64,000 nucleotides of DNA, taken from positions 104,657 to 168,656 of the forward strand of contig NZ_FKBS01000007.1 in assembly GCF_900078315.1 (NCBI RefSeq), in the 5' to 3' direction. This DNA is from Bordetella ansorpii. Its GTDB lineage: Bacteria > Pseudomonadota > Gammaproteobacteria > Burkholderiales > Burkholderiaceae_B. The position numbers and the translations under genes were made by a program. Below the pieces are notes generated by a model. That model saw only the letters and a program-made list of their open reading frames with translations, was not told the DNA's origin and ran no database searches. This document shows, piece by piece, positions 20,340 to 28,542 of the stretch (positions are counted from its first letter, which is position 1; each line of letters opens with the position of its first letter).

Positions 20340-21782
20340 ATGACCGTAATGCGCCGCACCAAGATCGTCGCCACCCTGGGCCCCGCCACTTCGACGCCCG
20401 AACGCCTGGAGGCGCTGATCCGCGCCGGCATGGACGTCGCACGCCTGAATTTCTCGCACGGCAGCGCAGACGACCACCGCGAACGCGCGCGTCAGGTGCG
20501 CGAGCTGGCGGCCAAACAGGGCCGCTTCGTCGCGCTGATGGGCGACCTGCAAGGTCCCAAGATCCGTATCGCGCGCTTCACCGACAAGCAGGTCGTGTTG
20601 ACGATGGGCCAGTCCTTCACGCTGTCGAACTCGCATCCCAAGGAAGAGGGCACCGCGTCCATCGTCGGCATCGACTATCCCGAACTGGCGCACGACTGCA
20701 AGCCCGGCGACGAGCTGTTGCTGGACGATGGCCGCGTGGTGCTGCAGGTCGACCGCATCGAGGGCGATGCCGTGCACACCACGGTTACCGTGGCCGGCCC
20801 GCTGTCGAACAACAAGGGCATCAACCGCCGTGGCGGCGGCCTGTCGGCCCCCAGCCTGACCGACAAGGACCGTGCCGACATCCTGCTGGCGGCCGAACTG
20901 GAACTGGACTACGTGGCCGTGTCGTTTCCGCGCTATGGCCACGACATCGACGAAGCCCGCACGCTGGTGCAGGCGGCCGGCAGCCAGGCCTGGATCATCG
21001 CCAAGATCGAGCGCGCCGAGGCCGTGGCCGACGACGAGGCCCTCGATGCCCTGATCCGCGCCAGCGATGGCGTGATGGTGGCGCGCGGCGACCTGGGCGT
21101 GGAAGTGGGCGACGCCGAGCTGGTCGGCATCCAGAAGCGCATCATCCTGCACGCGCGCAAGCTGAACAAGGTGGTCATCACCGCCACGCAGATGATGGAG
21201 TCGATGATCAACAGCCCGATGCCCACGCGCGCCGAAGTGTCGGACGTGTCGAACGCCGTGCTGGACTACACCGATGCCGTGATGCTCTCGGCCGAGAGCG
21301 CCTCGGGCCAGTATCCCGTCGAGGCCGTGCAGGCCATGGCGCGCGTGTGCCTGGGGGCCGAGAAGCATCCCACCAGCACCAAGTCGCACCACCGCCTGGA
21401 AGAGGTCTTCGAGCGCTGCGACGAAACCATCGCCTTGTCGGCCATGTACGCCGCCAATCATTTCCCCGGCGTGAAGGCCATCATCGCGCTCACCGAAAGC
21501 GGCAACACGCCGTTGATCATGTCGCGCATCCGCTCGGGCGTGCCCATCTACTGCTACAGCCCCAGCCCGATCACGCAGCACCGCGCGGCGCTGTTCCGTG
21601 GCGTGTACACGGTGCCCTTCGAGGCCGAGAAATACGATCCCGCCGAGTTGAGCGACGCCGCCATCGAGGAACTGAAGAAGCGCGGCCGCGTACAGGAAGG
21701 CGATTGGGTCATCCTGACCAAGGGCGATTTCCACCGCGACAGCGGCGGCACCAATGGGATGAAGATCCTGAAGGTGCAGTAG
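20340..21782 (+). CDS. pyk: Pyruvate kinase
   Basis: A 480-residue pyruvate kinase: N-terminal RRTKIVATLGPATS, LNFSHGSADDH, the substrate and metal region MGDLQGPKIRI, IIAKIERAEAV with the catalytic Lys, GVMVARGDLGVE, the family signature ITATQMMESM followed by MPTRAEVSDVSNAV, and a C-terminal regulatory domain ending GTNGMKILKV. It makes pyruvate and ATP from PEP. The ATG at 20340 follows AGGAGACAGC; the frame is open upstream only as antisense to the kinase gene. Confidence 0.97.
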   Translation: MTVMRRTKIVATLGPATSTPERLEALIRAGMDVARLNFSHGSADDHRERARQVRELAAKQGRFVALMGDLQGPKIRIARFTDKQVVLTMGQSFTLSNSHPKEEGTASIVGIDYPELAHDCKPGDELLLDDGRVVLQVDRIEGDAVHTTVTVAGPLSNNKGINRRGGGLSAPSLTDKDRADILLAAELELDYVAVSFPRYGHDIDEARTLVQAAGSQAWIIAKIERAEAVADDEALDALIRASDGVMVARGDLGVEVGDAELVGIQKRIILHARKLNKVVITATQMMESMINSPMPTRAEVSDVSNAVLDYTDAVMLSAESASGQYPVEAVQAMARVCLGAEKHPTSTKSHHRLEEVFERCDETIALSAMYAANHFPGVKAIIALTESGNTPLIMSRIRSGVPIYCYSPSPITQHRAALFRGVYTVPFEAEKYDPAELSDAAIEELKKRGRVQEGDWVILTKGDFHRDSGGTNGMKILKVQ

Positions 21783-21807
21783 CAGGCGGCGTCGCGCGGC
21801 CGCGGAT

Positions 21808-22542
21808 TCAGTCCGTGCCGTGCCGTCTCAGGCGCAAGGCATACGTGAAGCGGTCGGCGGGAAATACGCTGACCGTGATTTCGAAGGGGCCGCTGCCGCG
21901 CTCGCTCTGATACCAGCGCGTCACTTCCAGGGCATGCGTATCCGGCTCCACGCCCAGTGGGTGCGCAGCGTTCGGCGGCACGCCCACCGCGCGGATTTCC
22001 TGCACCACCTCGGTCACCGTACAGCCGTAGCGGTCTTCGATCATCTCGCAGATCAGGCCGGAGCTCTGGTGCAACTGGTCGCCCAGTTCCGCGCCGATCT
22101 CGGGATCCAGGTAGACGTCGGTCCAGCACAAGGGCGCATCGGGCTTCTGCATGTCCACGCGCAGCATGGTGACGCACAGCCATTTGCGCAGCACCTCGCA
22201 TTTCAGCTTGGCGGCCAGCGCGGCATCGCACACCACCGGCCGGATGTGCTGCACGTGTCGCTCGGTGACGCTGGCGAACTGCATCAGGTCTTCCAGGTCG
22301 GACATCGAGCGCTGGTAGGGCTTGCGCGGCTCGGACGCCTCGATGCGGATGCCGGCGCGCTTGCGGCGCGAGATCAGGCCCAGGTTCTGCACCACCTGCA
22401 GCGCCGAGCGCAGCGTGGCGCGGCTGACCCCGTACTGCTGCGACAACTCGACTTCCGGCGGCAATGACGCGCCCACGGGCAGTTCACCAGCCTTGATCTG
22501 CCGGATGAGTTCCTGCGCCAGTTCCATGTAGCGCGCCGCCAT
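21808..22542 (-). CDS. GntR-family regulator of HutC type (UTRA effector domain)
   Basis: A 244-residue regulator: winged helix-turn-helix at about residues 1-70 (LPPEVELSQQYGVSRATLRSALQVVQNLGLI) summarised by its SRATLRSAL recognition helix, then a UTRA-type ligand domain (about 90-240) with the usual CWTDVYLDPEIG segment. Such proteins are local repressors released by a substrate of the adjoining pathway. It is divergent from the symporter/dehydratase operon over 227 bp that hold two similar 12-bp palindromes, likely its operators. The ligand is probably a hydroxy-diacid such as tartrate. Confidence 0.92.
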   Translation of the reverse strand: MAARYMELAQELIRQIKAGELPVGASLPPEVELSQQYGVSRATLRSALQVVQNLGLISRRKRAGIRIEASEPRKPYQRSMSDLEDLMQFASVTERHVQHIRPVVCDAALAAKLKCEVLRKWLCVTMLRVDMQKPDAPLCWTDVYLDPEIGAELGDQLHQSSGLICEMIEDRYGCTVTEVVQEIRAVGVPPNAAHPLGVEPDTHALEVTRWYQSERGSGPFEITVSVFPADRFTYALRLRRHGTD

Positions 22543-22712
22543 TGTCTATCCCGTATTCCTTTCTTGTCGCGCAGCAGCCCGCCGAGGCGTGGCGGGGCCA
22601 TTCCGCGGCCGGCCGGCTGCCGGATTTCTCGTCCCGGACTCTACACGCAATGCCGGGCTTGTCCAATTCATACGGGTAAACCCCTGGTACTCAGGATGCT
22701 ATCAATTCAATA

Positions 22713-22743
22713 AAGTACGTACTTAATAAAAATGTACGAACTT
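22713..22743. promoter_or_regulatory. Twin palindromic operator upstream of the symporter operon
   Basis: AAGTACGTACTT (22713-22724) is a perfect 12-bp palindrome. ATGTACGAACTT (22732-22743) matches it at 10 of 12 positions, 19 bp further on. The two lie 27 bp before the symporter start in an unusually AT-rich stretch. GntR proteins bind as dimers to such sites, often in pairs on one helix face. Confidence 0.65.
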
Positions 22744-22769
22744 ATTGTCGATGCACGGAGACTGTAGTC

Positions 22770-24092
22770 ATGGGCGTTTCACCCCCCACCGCAACACCTG
22801 ATACCCGTCCGCCGGGCCCGTTCTATACCCGCCTGGGATTCCAGATCACCGCCGGCATCGTCCTCGGCATCGCGCTGGGCTTCATCGAGCCCAAGCTGGG
22901 CATGTCGATGAAGGTGCTGGGCGACATCTTCCTGCGCCTGATCAAAACTGTGGTGGCACCGCTGGTCTTCCTGAACCTGGTGCTGGGCATCCTGGCCGCT
23001 GGCGACCTGAAGAAAGTCGGCAAGATCGGCTTCAAGGCGCTGATCTATTTCGAGATCGTCTCGACCATCGTGCTGGCCATCACGATGGTGCTGGCCAACT
23101 TCTCCGAAGTCGGGGTCGGGATGCACCTGCAGCCCGATGCGGCCGCGCAGGCGTCGGCCCAGGCTGCCTATGGCAAGGCGGCGGCGCCGACGTTCGATGC
23201 CTTTCTCACCTCCATGATTCCCGACAGTTTCGTGGGCACGCTGACCGGTCATTCCTTGCTGCAGGTCGTGGTGCTGGCCATCGCGTTCGGGGCGGCCGTC
23301 CTGATGCTGACGGCCAAGACCCGCACGACCGTCGAAGGCGCCTTCACCACGATGTCCGAATGCTTCTTCAAGCTGACCGACCTGGTGATGCGCTTCGCAC
23401 CCATCGGCGCGTTCGGCGCCATCGCCTATGCCATCGGCGCAAGCGGCACGCAGGCATTGATCTCGCTGGGCTACCTGCTGCTGGTGATGTACGCCATCCT
23501 GGCCTTCGTGGTCGTCGTGGTGTTCGGCGTGATCCTGCGCTGCGTGGGCATGAACATCTTCCATTTCCTGCGCTACTTCAAGTCCGAGATCGGCATCCTG
23601 TTCGCCACGGGGTCGTCCGAAAGCGCCTTTCCGCGCCTGATGGAGAAACTCCAGGCCCTGGGCTGCTCGAAGCAGACCGTGAGCCTGGTGCTGCCCACGG
23701 GCTATGCGTTCAACCTGGACGGCACGTCGGTGTACATGCCGCTGTGCGTGATGTTCCTGGCCAATGCCTACGGCATTCCGTTGACGTGGGAACACCAATT
23801 GGGCCTGTTGCTGATCATGCTGGTGACGTCCAAGGGCGCGGCCACGGTGTCGGGAGGCACGTTCATCGTGTTCGCCGCAACCGTCACGGCCTCGGGCATG
23901 TTGCCCATCGAGGGGCTGCCGCTGCTGTTCGGCATCAATCGCTTCACGTCACAGGCGGTGTGCATCTGCAACGCCATGGGCAACAGCGTAGCCACGGTGG
24001 TGGTGGCCAAGCTCAACGGCGACTTCGACACCGACGTCGCGCGCGCCGAGTATCACCGTGCGCTGGGCCGGCCAGCGAACGCTTCGCTGTAA
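22770..24092 (+). CDS. Dicarboxylate/amino-acid:cation symporter (DAACS family, DctA/GltP-like)
   Basis: A 440-residue polytopic inner-membrane carrier. Family marks are FLRLIKTVVAPLVF in helix 2, the re-entrant loop TGSSESAFPRLMEKL, and NLDGTSVYMPL with the substrate and sodium site in helix 7. DctA-type members bring C4-dicarboxylates into the cell with H+ or Na+. The gene heads an operon with a D-tartrate dehydratase-like enzyme, so tartrate or a related four-carbon diacid is the likely cargo. It is preceded by a paired palindrome and divergent from a GntR gene. Confidence 0.92.
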   Translation: MGVSPPTATPDTRPPGPFYTRLGFQITAGIVLGIALGFIEPKLGMSMKVLGDIFLRLIKTVVAPLVFLNLVLGILAAGDLKKVGKIGFKALIYFEIVSTIVLAITMVLANFSEVGVGMHLQPDAAAQASAQAAYGKAAAPTFDAFLTSMIPDSFVGTLTGHSLLQVVVLAIAFGAAVLMLTAKTRTTVEGAFTTMSECFFKLTDLVMRFAPIGAFGAIAYAIGASGTQALISLGYLLLVMYAILAFVVVVVFGVILRCVGMNIFHFLRYFKSEIGILFATGSSESAFPRLMEKLQALGCSKQTVSLVLPTGYAFNLDGTSVYMPLCVMFLANAYGIPLTWEHQLGLLLIMLVTSKGAATVSGGTFIVFAATVTASGMLPIEGLPLLFGINRFTSQAVCICNAMGNSVATVVVAKLNGDFDTDVARAEYHRALGRPANASL

Positions 24093-24117
24093 TGGCGCAG
24101 GTTTCCTTGCGCGCCAT
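24092..24117 (+). other. Intercistronic hairpin
   Basis: ATGGCGC (24092-24098) and GCGCCAT (24111-24117) can pair around a 12-base loop, right at the symporter stop codon and 27 bp before the next start. It could reduce downstream expression or protect the symporter mRNA. Confidence 0.4.
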
Positions 24118-24143
24118 CCATATTCTCCTCAAGGTCAGTACTC

Positions 24144-25325
24144 ATGAAGCTTATCGACGTACGTGAAATCTCCGTGCGCATGGAAGGCAACGTCGCCAAC
24201 GCGTTGGTCAATTTCTCCGAGCACGATATTTCGCTGGTGGCATTGGTCAGCGACGTGATCCGCGATGGCAAGCCCGTCATCGGCTATGCGTTCGATTCCA
24301 TCGGCCGCTATGCGCAGGGCGGCATCCTGCGCGACCGCATGATCCCGCGCCTGAAGCAGGCCGAGCCCGAGTCGTTGCTGGACGCCAGCGGCCGCCGTTT
24401 CGATGCGGCCAAGGTGCTGCAGACCGTGCTGCGCAACGAGAAGCCGGGTGGCCACGGCGACCGCGCTGCGGCGGCCGGCGCGCTGGAACTGGCGGTGTGG
24501 GACCTGAACGCCAAGCTCGACGATGAACCGGCCCACGTGGGCATCGCCCGCCATCACGGCCGCCAGGGCAGGACGCAGGGAGTGGACGTATATGCCGCGG
24601 GCGGCTACTACTATCCCGACGAGGGAGCGTCCGACGGCGCGGCGCGCCTGCGCGACGAACTGCAACGCTATCGCGAGCAGGGTTTCCAGGCCTTCAAGAT
24701 GAAGATCGGCGGCGCCCCGCTTGCGACCGACCTGAAACGCATCGAGGCCGCGTTGGCCGTGGCCGGCGACGGCAGCCGCCTGTCGGTGGACGTCAACGGC
24801 CGCTACGACCTGGACGCCGCGCTGGCCTGCGCGCGCGCCATCGAGCCGTATCGGCTGCGCTGGTACGAAGAGGTGGGCGATCCGCTGGACTACGGCCTGA
24901 ACCGCCGCCTGACCGATGCGTATGCGCTGCCGGTGGCCACGGGCGAGAACCTGTTCTCGCTGCAGGACGTGAACAACCTGGTGCTGTTTGGCGGCATGCG
25001 TCCAGGCAAGGACATCTTCCAGATGGACGCGGGCCTTTGCTATGGCCTGACCGAGTACGCGCGCATGCTCGATCTGCTGGAGACGCATGGCTACAGCCGC
25101 GCGCAGGCCTATCCGCATGGCGGGCACCTGATCAACCTGCACATCGCGGTCGGGTTGGAGCTGGGCGGTTGCGAAGCCTATCCCGGCGTATTCCAGCCGT
25201 TCGGCGGCTATCCCGAAGGCTGCGGCGTGGGTGGGGGGCTGGTGCGGCCCACCGATGCGCCGGGTTTCGGGCTGGAACAGAAGACCAATCTGCGTCCCTG
25301 GCTGGACAAGCTGGCAGGGCTTTGA
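24144..25325 (+). CDS. tarD: D-tartrate dehydratase-like enolase-superfamily enzyme
   Basis: A 393-residue mandelate racemase/muconate lactonizing-type protein. From memory it follows the Bradyrhizobium japonicum D-tartrate dehydratase closely through blocks such as NEKPGGHG, YAAGGYYYP, FKMKIGGAP, WYEEVGDPLDY, ATGENLFS and FQPFGGYP. The expected active site is complete: the KxK lysine K187, metal ligands D216, E242 and E268, and H325 as the second base. The reaction is dehydration of D-tartrate to oxaloacetate. It sits behind a diacid symporter and GntR regulator, which fits. Another diacid sugar cannot be excluded. Confidence 0.85.
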   Translation: MKLIDVREISVRMEGNVANALVNFSEHDISLVALVSDVIRDGKPVIGYAFDSIGRYAQGGILRDRMIPRLKQAEPESLLDASGRRFDAAKVLQTVLRNEKPGGHGDRAAAAGALELAVWDLNAKLDDEPAHVGIARHHGRQGRTQGVDVYAAGGYYYPDEGASDGAARLRDELQRYREQGFQAFKMKIGGAPLATDLKRIEAALAVAGDGSRLSVDVNGRYDLDAALACARAIEPYRLRWYEEVGDPLDYGLNRRLTDAYALPVATGENLFSLQDVNNLVLFGGMRPGKDIFQMDAGLCYGLTEYARMLDLLETHGYSRAQAYPHGGHLINLHIAVGLELGGCEAYPGVFQPFGGYPEGCGVGGGLVRPTDAPGFGLEQKTNLRPWLDKLAGL

Positions 25326-25339
25326 GGAGACATGAATCC

Positions 25340-26707
25340 ATGACTATTTCCGCTTTCCAAGGCGCCACCACCGTATTGGACTCGGTGCTGTTCCGTGATG
25401 CCTTCGGCACGCCGGCCATCCGCGAGATCTTCTCTGACCGTGCGCTGATCGAACGCTACATCGAGGTCGAGGTCGCGCTGGCTCGCGCGCAGGCCTCGTG
25501 CGGCGTGATTCCCGCCGAGGCCGCCGAGGCGATCGCCACGCATTCGAAGTTCGAATCGCTGGATCTCGACCATCTGCGCCACGAGACGGACATCGTGGGC
25601 TACCCGATCCTGCCGCTGGTGCACCAGTTGGTGAAGTTGTGCGGCGAGGCCGGCCGCTATGTGCATTGGGGAGCGACGACGCAGGACATCATGGACACAG
25701 CCGTGATCCTGCAGGTGCGCGCCGCGCTGGACCTGGTGGACGCGGACATCGCCGAACTGCGCCGCATCCTGGCCGGCCTGGCCGTGCGCCACCGTGACAC
25801 GCCGATGGCCGGCCGCACGCACTTGCAACAAGCGTTGCCCATCACCTTCGGCTACAAGGCGGCCATCTGGCTGGCGATGTTCGACCGCCACGCCGAGCGC
25901 TTGCAACAACTGCGTCCGCGCGTGCTGGTGGGCCAGTTCGCCGGCGCCGCCGGCACGCTGGCCTCGCTGGGCGACCAGGGCCTGGCGGTGCAGCGCGCCC
26001 TGATGCGAGAGCTGAACCTGGGCGTGCCCGCCACGACGTGGCACGTGGCGCGCGATGGCCTGGCCGAAGCCGTGAATTTCCTGGCGCTGGTCACGGGTTC
26101 GCTGGGCAAGATCGCGCTGGACGTGATGCTGATGGCCTCGACGGAATTCGCCGAACTGTACGAGCCGTTCGTGACGGGCCGCGGCGCCAGCAGCACCATG
26201 CCGCAGAAGCGCAATCCGATTTCCAGCGAACTGATGCTGGCGGCCTCCAAGGCCGTGCGTCAGCATGCCGGCCTGATGCTGGACGCAATGGTGCAGGACT
26301 TCGAACGCGCCACGGGGCCGTGGCATGCGGAGTGGATGGCAATCCCCGAGAGCTTCGTGCTGACGGCGGGCGCGCTGAATCAGGCGCGTTTCATGCTCGG
26401 AGGCCTCATCGTCGACACGGATCGCATGCGGCGCAACCTGGGCATCACGTCGGGCCTGATCGTGGCCGAGGCCGTGATGATGGGACTGGCGCCGCACATG
26501 GGACGTCAGCAGGCTCACGACGTGGTGTACGCGGCATGCCGCCACGTGAACGAAAAGGGTGGCACGCTGGCAGAGGCGCTGGAGGCCGTGCCCGAGGTGT
26601 CGGCGCACTTCGATCGCGCGGCGTTGGAGCGATTGACGGCGCCGGAGAACTATCTGGGATCGGCGCCGCGGATGGTGGACCAGGTGGTGGGGATGCGGGA
26701 CGTCTGA
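25340..26707 (+). CDS. PcaB-like lyase of the fumarase/aspartase/argininosuccinase superfamily
   Basis: A 455-residue mostly helical lyase. The three conserved regions are HWGATTQD (residues 109-116), GRTHLQQALP with H161, and the flexible-loop signature GASSTMPQKRNP (282-293) with the catalytic Ser at 284/285. Closest by eye are 3-carboxy-cis,cis-muconate cycloisomerases and adenylosuccinate-lyase-like proteins. No other protocatechuate gene is present, so the canonical PcaB role is unlikely. Within this operon it may cleave or form a C-N or C-O bond in a substituted succinate. The ATG at 25340 follows AGGAGA; an ATG 8 bp earlier runs into a stop. Confidence 0.85.
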   Translation: MTISAFQGATTVLDSVLFRDAFGTPAIREIFSDRALIERYIEVEVALARAQASCGVIPAEAAEAIATHSKFESLDLDHLRHETDIVGYPILPLVHQLVKLCGEAGRYVHWGATTQDIMDTAVILQVRAALDLVDADIAELRRILAGLAVRHRDTPMAGRTHLQQALPITFGYKAAIWLAMFDRHAERLQQLRPRVLVGQFAGAAGTLASLGDQGLAVQRALMRELNLGVPATTWHVARDGLAEAVNFLALVTGSLGKIALDVMLMASTEFAELYEPFVTGRGASSTMPQKRNPISSELMLAASKAVRQHAGLMLDAMVQDFERATGPWHAEWMAIPESFVLTAGALNQARFMLGGLIVDTDRMRRNLGITSGLIVAEAVMMGLAPHMGRQQAHDVVYAACRHVNEKGGTLAEALEAVPEVSAHFDRAALERLTAPENYLGSAPRMVDQVVGMRDV

Positions 26708-26902
26708 TTCTTGCCGAGGCCTGCAACGTCTGCCAGGACGGTGTTTTTTTGTTGACGATGGCTCCAGCCCGGTACTTCGCTGGACTGCGTCGTAGCTCGA
26801 TACAGCAGGTTTATCAAGAGCTTACGCGCATCCAGCATATGCCGGTGCTTTCTGAAACTTGACCCGGTTTCCCCTCGCGCTGCTCCTATCTGGCTCTTAA
26901 AG

Positions 26903-27406
26903 GACATCGAACTTCGGGATACCGTGGTGCCCGGCTTCCTGTGCAAGATTACCCCGGCGGGTCGCAAGGTGTTCATGCTTCAGTACCGCACGAACGCCGG
27001 GTAGCCTCGCAAGCCTTGGCTGGGACTGTACGGGGAACTGGTCGTGGAGCAGGCCCGCGCCATGGCGCAGGACTGGCTGGCCGAGGTTCGCCGGGGCGGC
27101 GATCCCGGCGGTGCCAAGGCCGAGGCGCGCAAGGCGCCCACGGTGGAGGCGCTGTGCAGGAAATTCATGGAGGACTACTCCAAGAAGCGCAACAAACCCA
27201 CCACGCAGCGCGGCTATCAGGGCGTCATCGACCGCTGCATTGTTCCAGTATTGGGCCGCAAGAAGGTGCTTGATGTGAAGCGCCCCGACATTGCTGGACT
27301 GATGGAGAAGTTTGCCTACAAGCCGGCCGAAGCCAACCGCGCTTTCGGCGTGCTGCGCAAGATGTTCAACCTGGCCGAAGTGTTGGGCTACCGCCATAGA
27401 TTATGA
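26903..27406 (+). pseudogene. Truncated phage-type tyrosine integrase with in-frame stop
   Basis: One reading frame runs from DIELRDTVVPGFLCKITPAG through a TAG stop at 27002-27004 and on through PWLGLYGELVVEQARAMAQDW, PTVEALCRKFMEDYSKK, LGRKKVLDV and RAFGVLRKMFNLAEV, ending at 27406. These are the arm-binding and core-binding domains of prophage/island tyrosine recombinases. The catalytic domain (R..HxxR..Y) is missing, because the match ends at MFNLAEVLGYR. The gene is therefore dead twice over, by a nonsense codon and by 3' loss. It marks a former integration event next to the accessory genes that follow. Confidence 0.85.
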
Positions 27407-27410
27407 TTCA

Positions 27411-28325
27411 TCACCTTTGAGGTTGTACTTTTGCACGAGCGGCTTCCTCCGGGTTTGAAGGCTCGCGGTAATACTTGATCAGAAGTTCGGTGAGAACTTG
27501 TACTTTCCGAGAGGGGTGCTGACTTGGGGGGCGAACGACGTATACGGCCCCTGAAGGTACCGGATAGCGTGTCATGATCGGTACCAGCGCGCCGGAGGCC
27601 AGATGTTCCTCTGTGACGTAATCGGGCAGCCAAGCGATGCCGAGCCCTGCCACTGCCGCGATGGCAAGAGCTGTAGCACTGTCGGCCTTGAACCTACCCT
27701 GCGGCCGAACGGTGACAACCTTGTTGCCGTCCATAAATCGCCATGCCTCAGTCCCCTGCATGAGCGCCTGATGCATGACTACTTCCCCGATGGTTTTGGG
27801 CGACCCGTGCGCCTCGATATAGTCTGGGCTCGCGACGAGCTTTCCATCGATTGGCCCGACGCGCTTCGCGATCAGGTTGGAGTCCTGAAGGTAAGCGCCT
27901 CGGATCGCGCAATCGAAACCCTCTGCAATCAGGTCAACGAAGCGATCGCTGTAGCAGGCGTGAATGTGAAGCTGCGGGTGCTGGCGTGCCATTTCAGCTA
28001 GCACCGGGGCGAAGTGGGTTGGACCGAAAGTAAGTGGCATGGCGACCCGCAGACTGCCGCGAAGACCCCCTTCGGGAAGGATCGTTTCCCTGGCCATTTC
28101 GATCTCGGCGTATACCCTGGCTGCATAGTTCCGAAACGTGGCTCCGGCCTCTGTCAAAGTAGCCCCGCGAGTGGATCGTGCAAGCAACTGGACGCCAAGT
28201 TCCGCTTCGAGTCGGGCGAGCCGACGGCTGACAATCGACTTGGACAAGCCCAACCGAAGCGCGGCAGGCGAAACTCCTCCCGCCTCAGCAACTTCTACGA
28301 ATGTCCGTAGCTCTTCGATGTTCAT
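27411..28325 (-). CDS. LysR-family transcriptional regulator
   Basis: A 304-residue LTTR. The N-terminal winged helix-turn-helix (residues 1-60) has ELRTFVEVAEAGGVSPAALRLGLSK and the recognition-helix text SIVSRRLARLE. The effector domain (about 90-295) has the usual LRVAMPLTFG opening. Its stop lies within a few bases of the integrase relic. The start at 28325 was chosen for AAGGAA upstream; an in-frame extension has no ribosome site. LTTRs of this group often regulate a nearby divergent gene, but here the next gene is on the same strand, so the target may be elsewhere in the island. Confidence 0.9.
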   Translation of the reverse strand: MNIEELRTFVEVAEAGGVSPAALRLGLSKSIVSRRLARLEAELGVQLLARSTRGATLTEAGATFRNYAARVYAEIEMARETILPEGGLRGSLRVAMPLTFGPTHFAPVLAEMARQHPQLHIHACYSDRFVDLIAEGFDCAIRGAYLQDSNLIAKRVGPIDGKLVASPDYIEAHGSPKTIGEVVMHQALMQGTEAWRFMDGNKVVTVRPQGRFKADSATALAIAAVAGLGIAWLPDYVTEEHLASGALVPIMTRYPVPSGAVYVVRPPSQHPSRKVQVLTELLIKYYREPSNPEEAARAKVQPQR

Positions 28326-28542
28326 TCCGTGTTCCTTTTTCCGCAATATGATGGCCATGGAATGGTGCCGCTGCATTGGATGCAGGAACAGAAGACGGCC
28401 AATTTCGACTTGGCGTCAGCGCCTACACATGTCTTCTCGAGAGAAATACTCACCTGAAAGCGCAGTATCTACTGAGTGACCACTCGCTAGGCAGTTGCTG
28501 AGTCGAGCGGCTCCGAGTCGAAGAAACGCTCGAAACGACGGG

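Noticed and set aside
25340..26707. Protocatechuate-pathway pcaB
   Set aside because: No pcaGH, pcaC, pcaD or pcaIJ nearby; operon context is diacid uptake and dehydration, so only the family is called.
26708..26902. Terminator at the T run near 26742
   Set aside because: The stem before the seven Ts is only about four base pairs; too weak to call.
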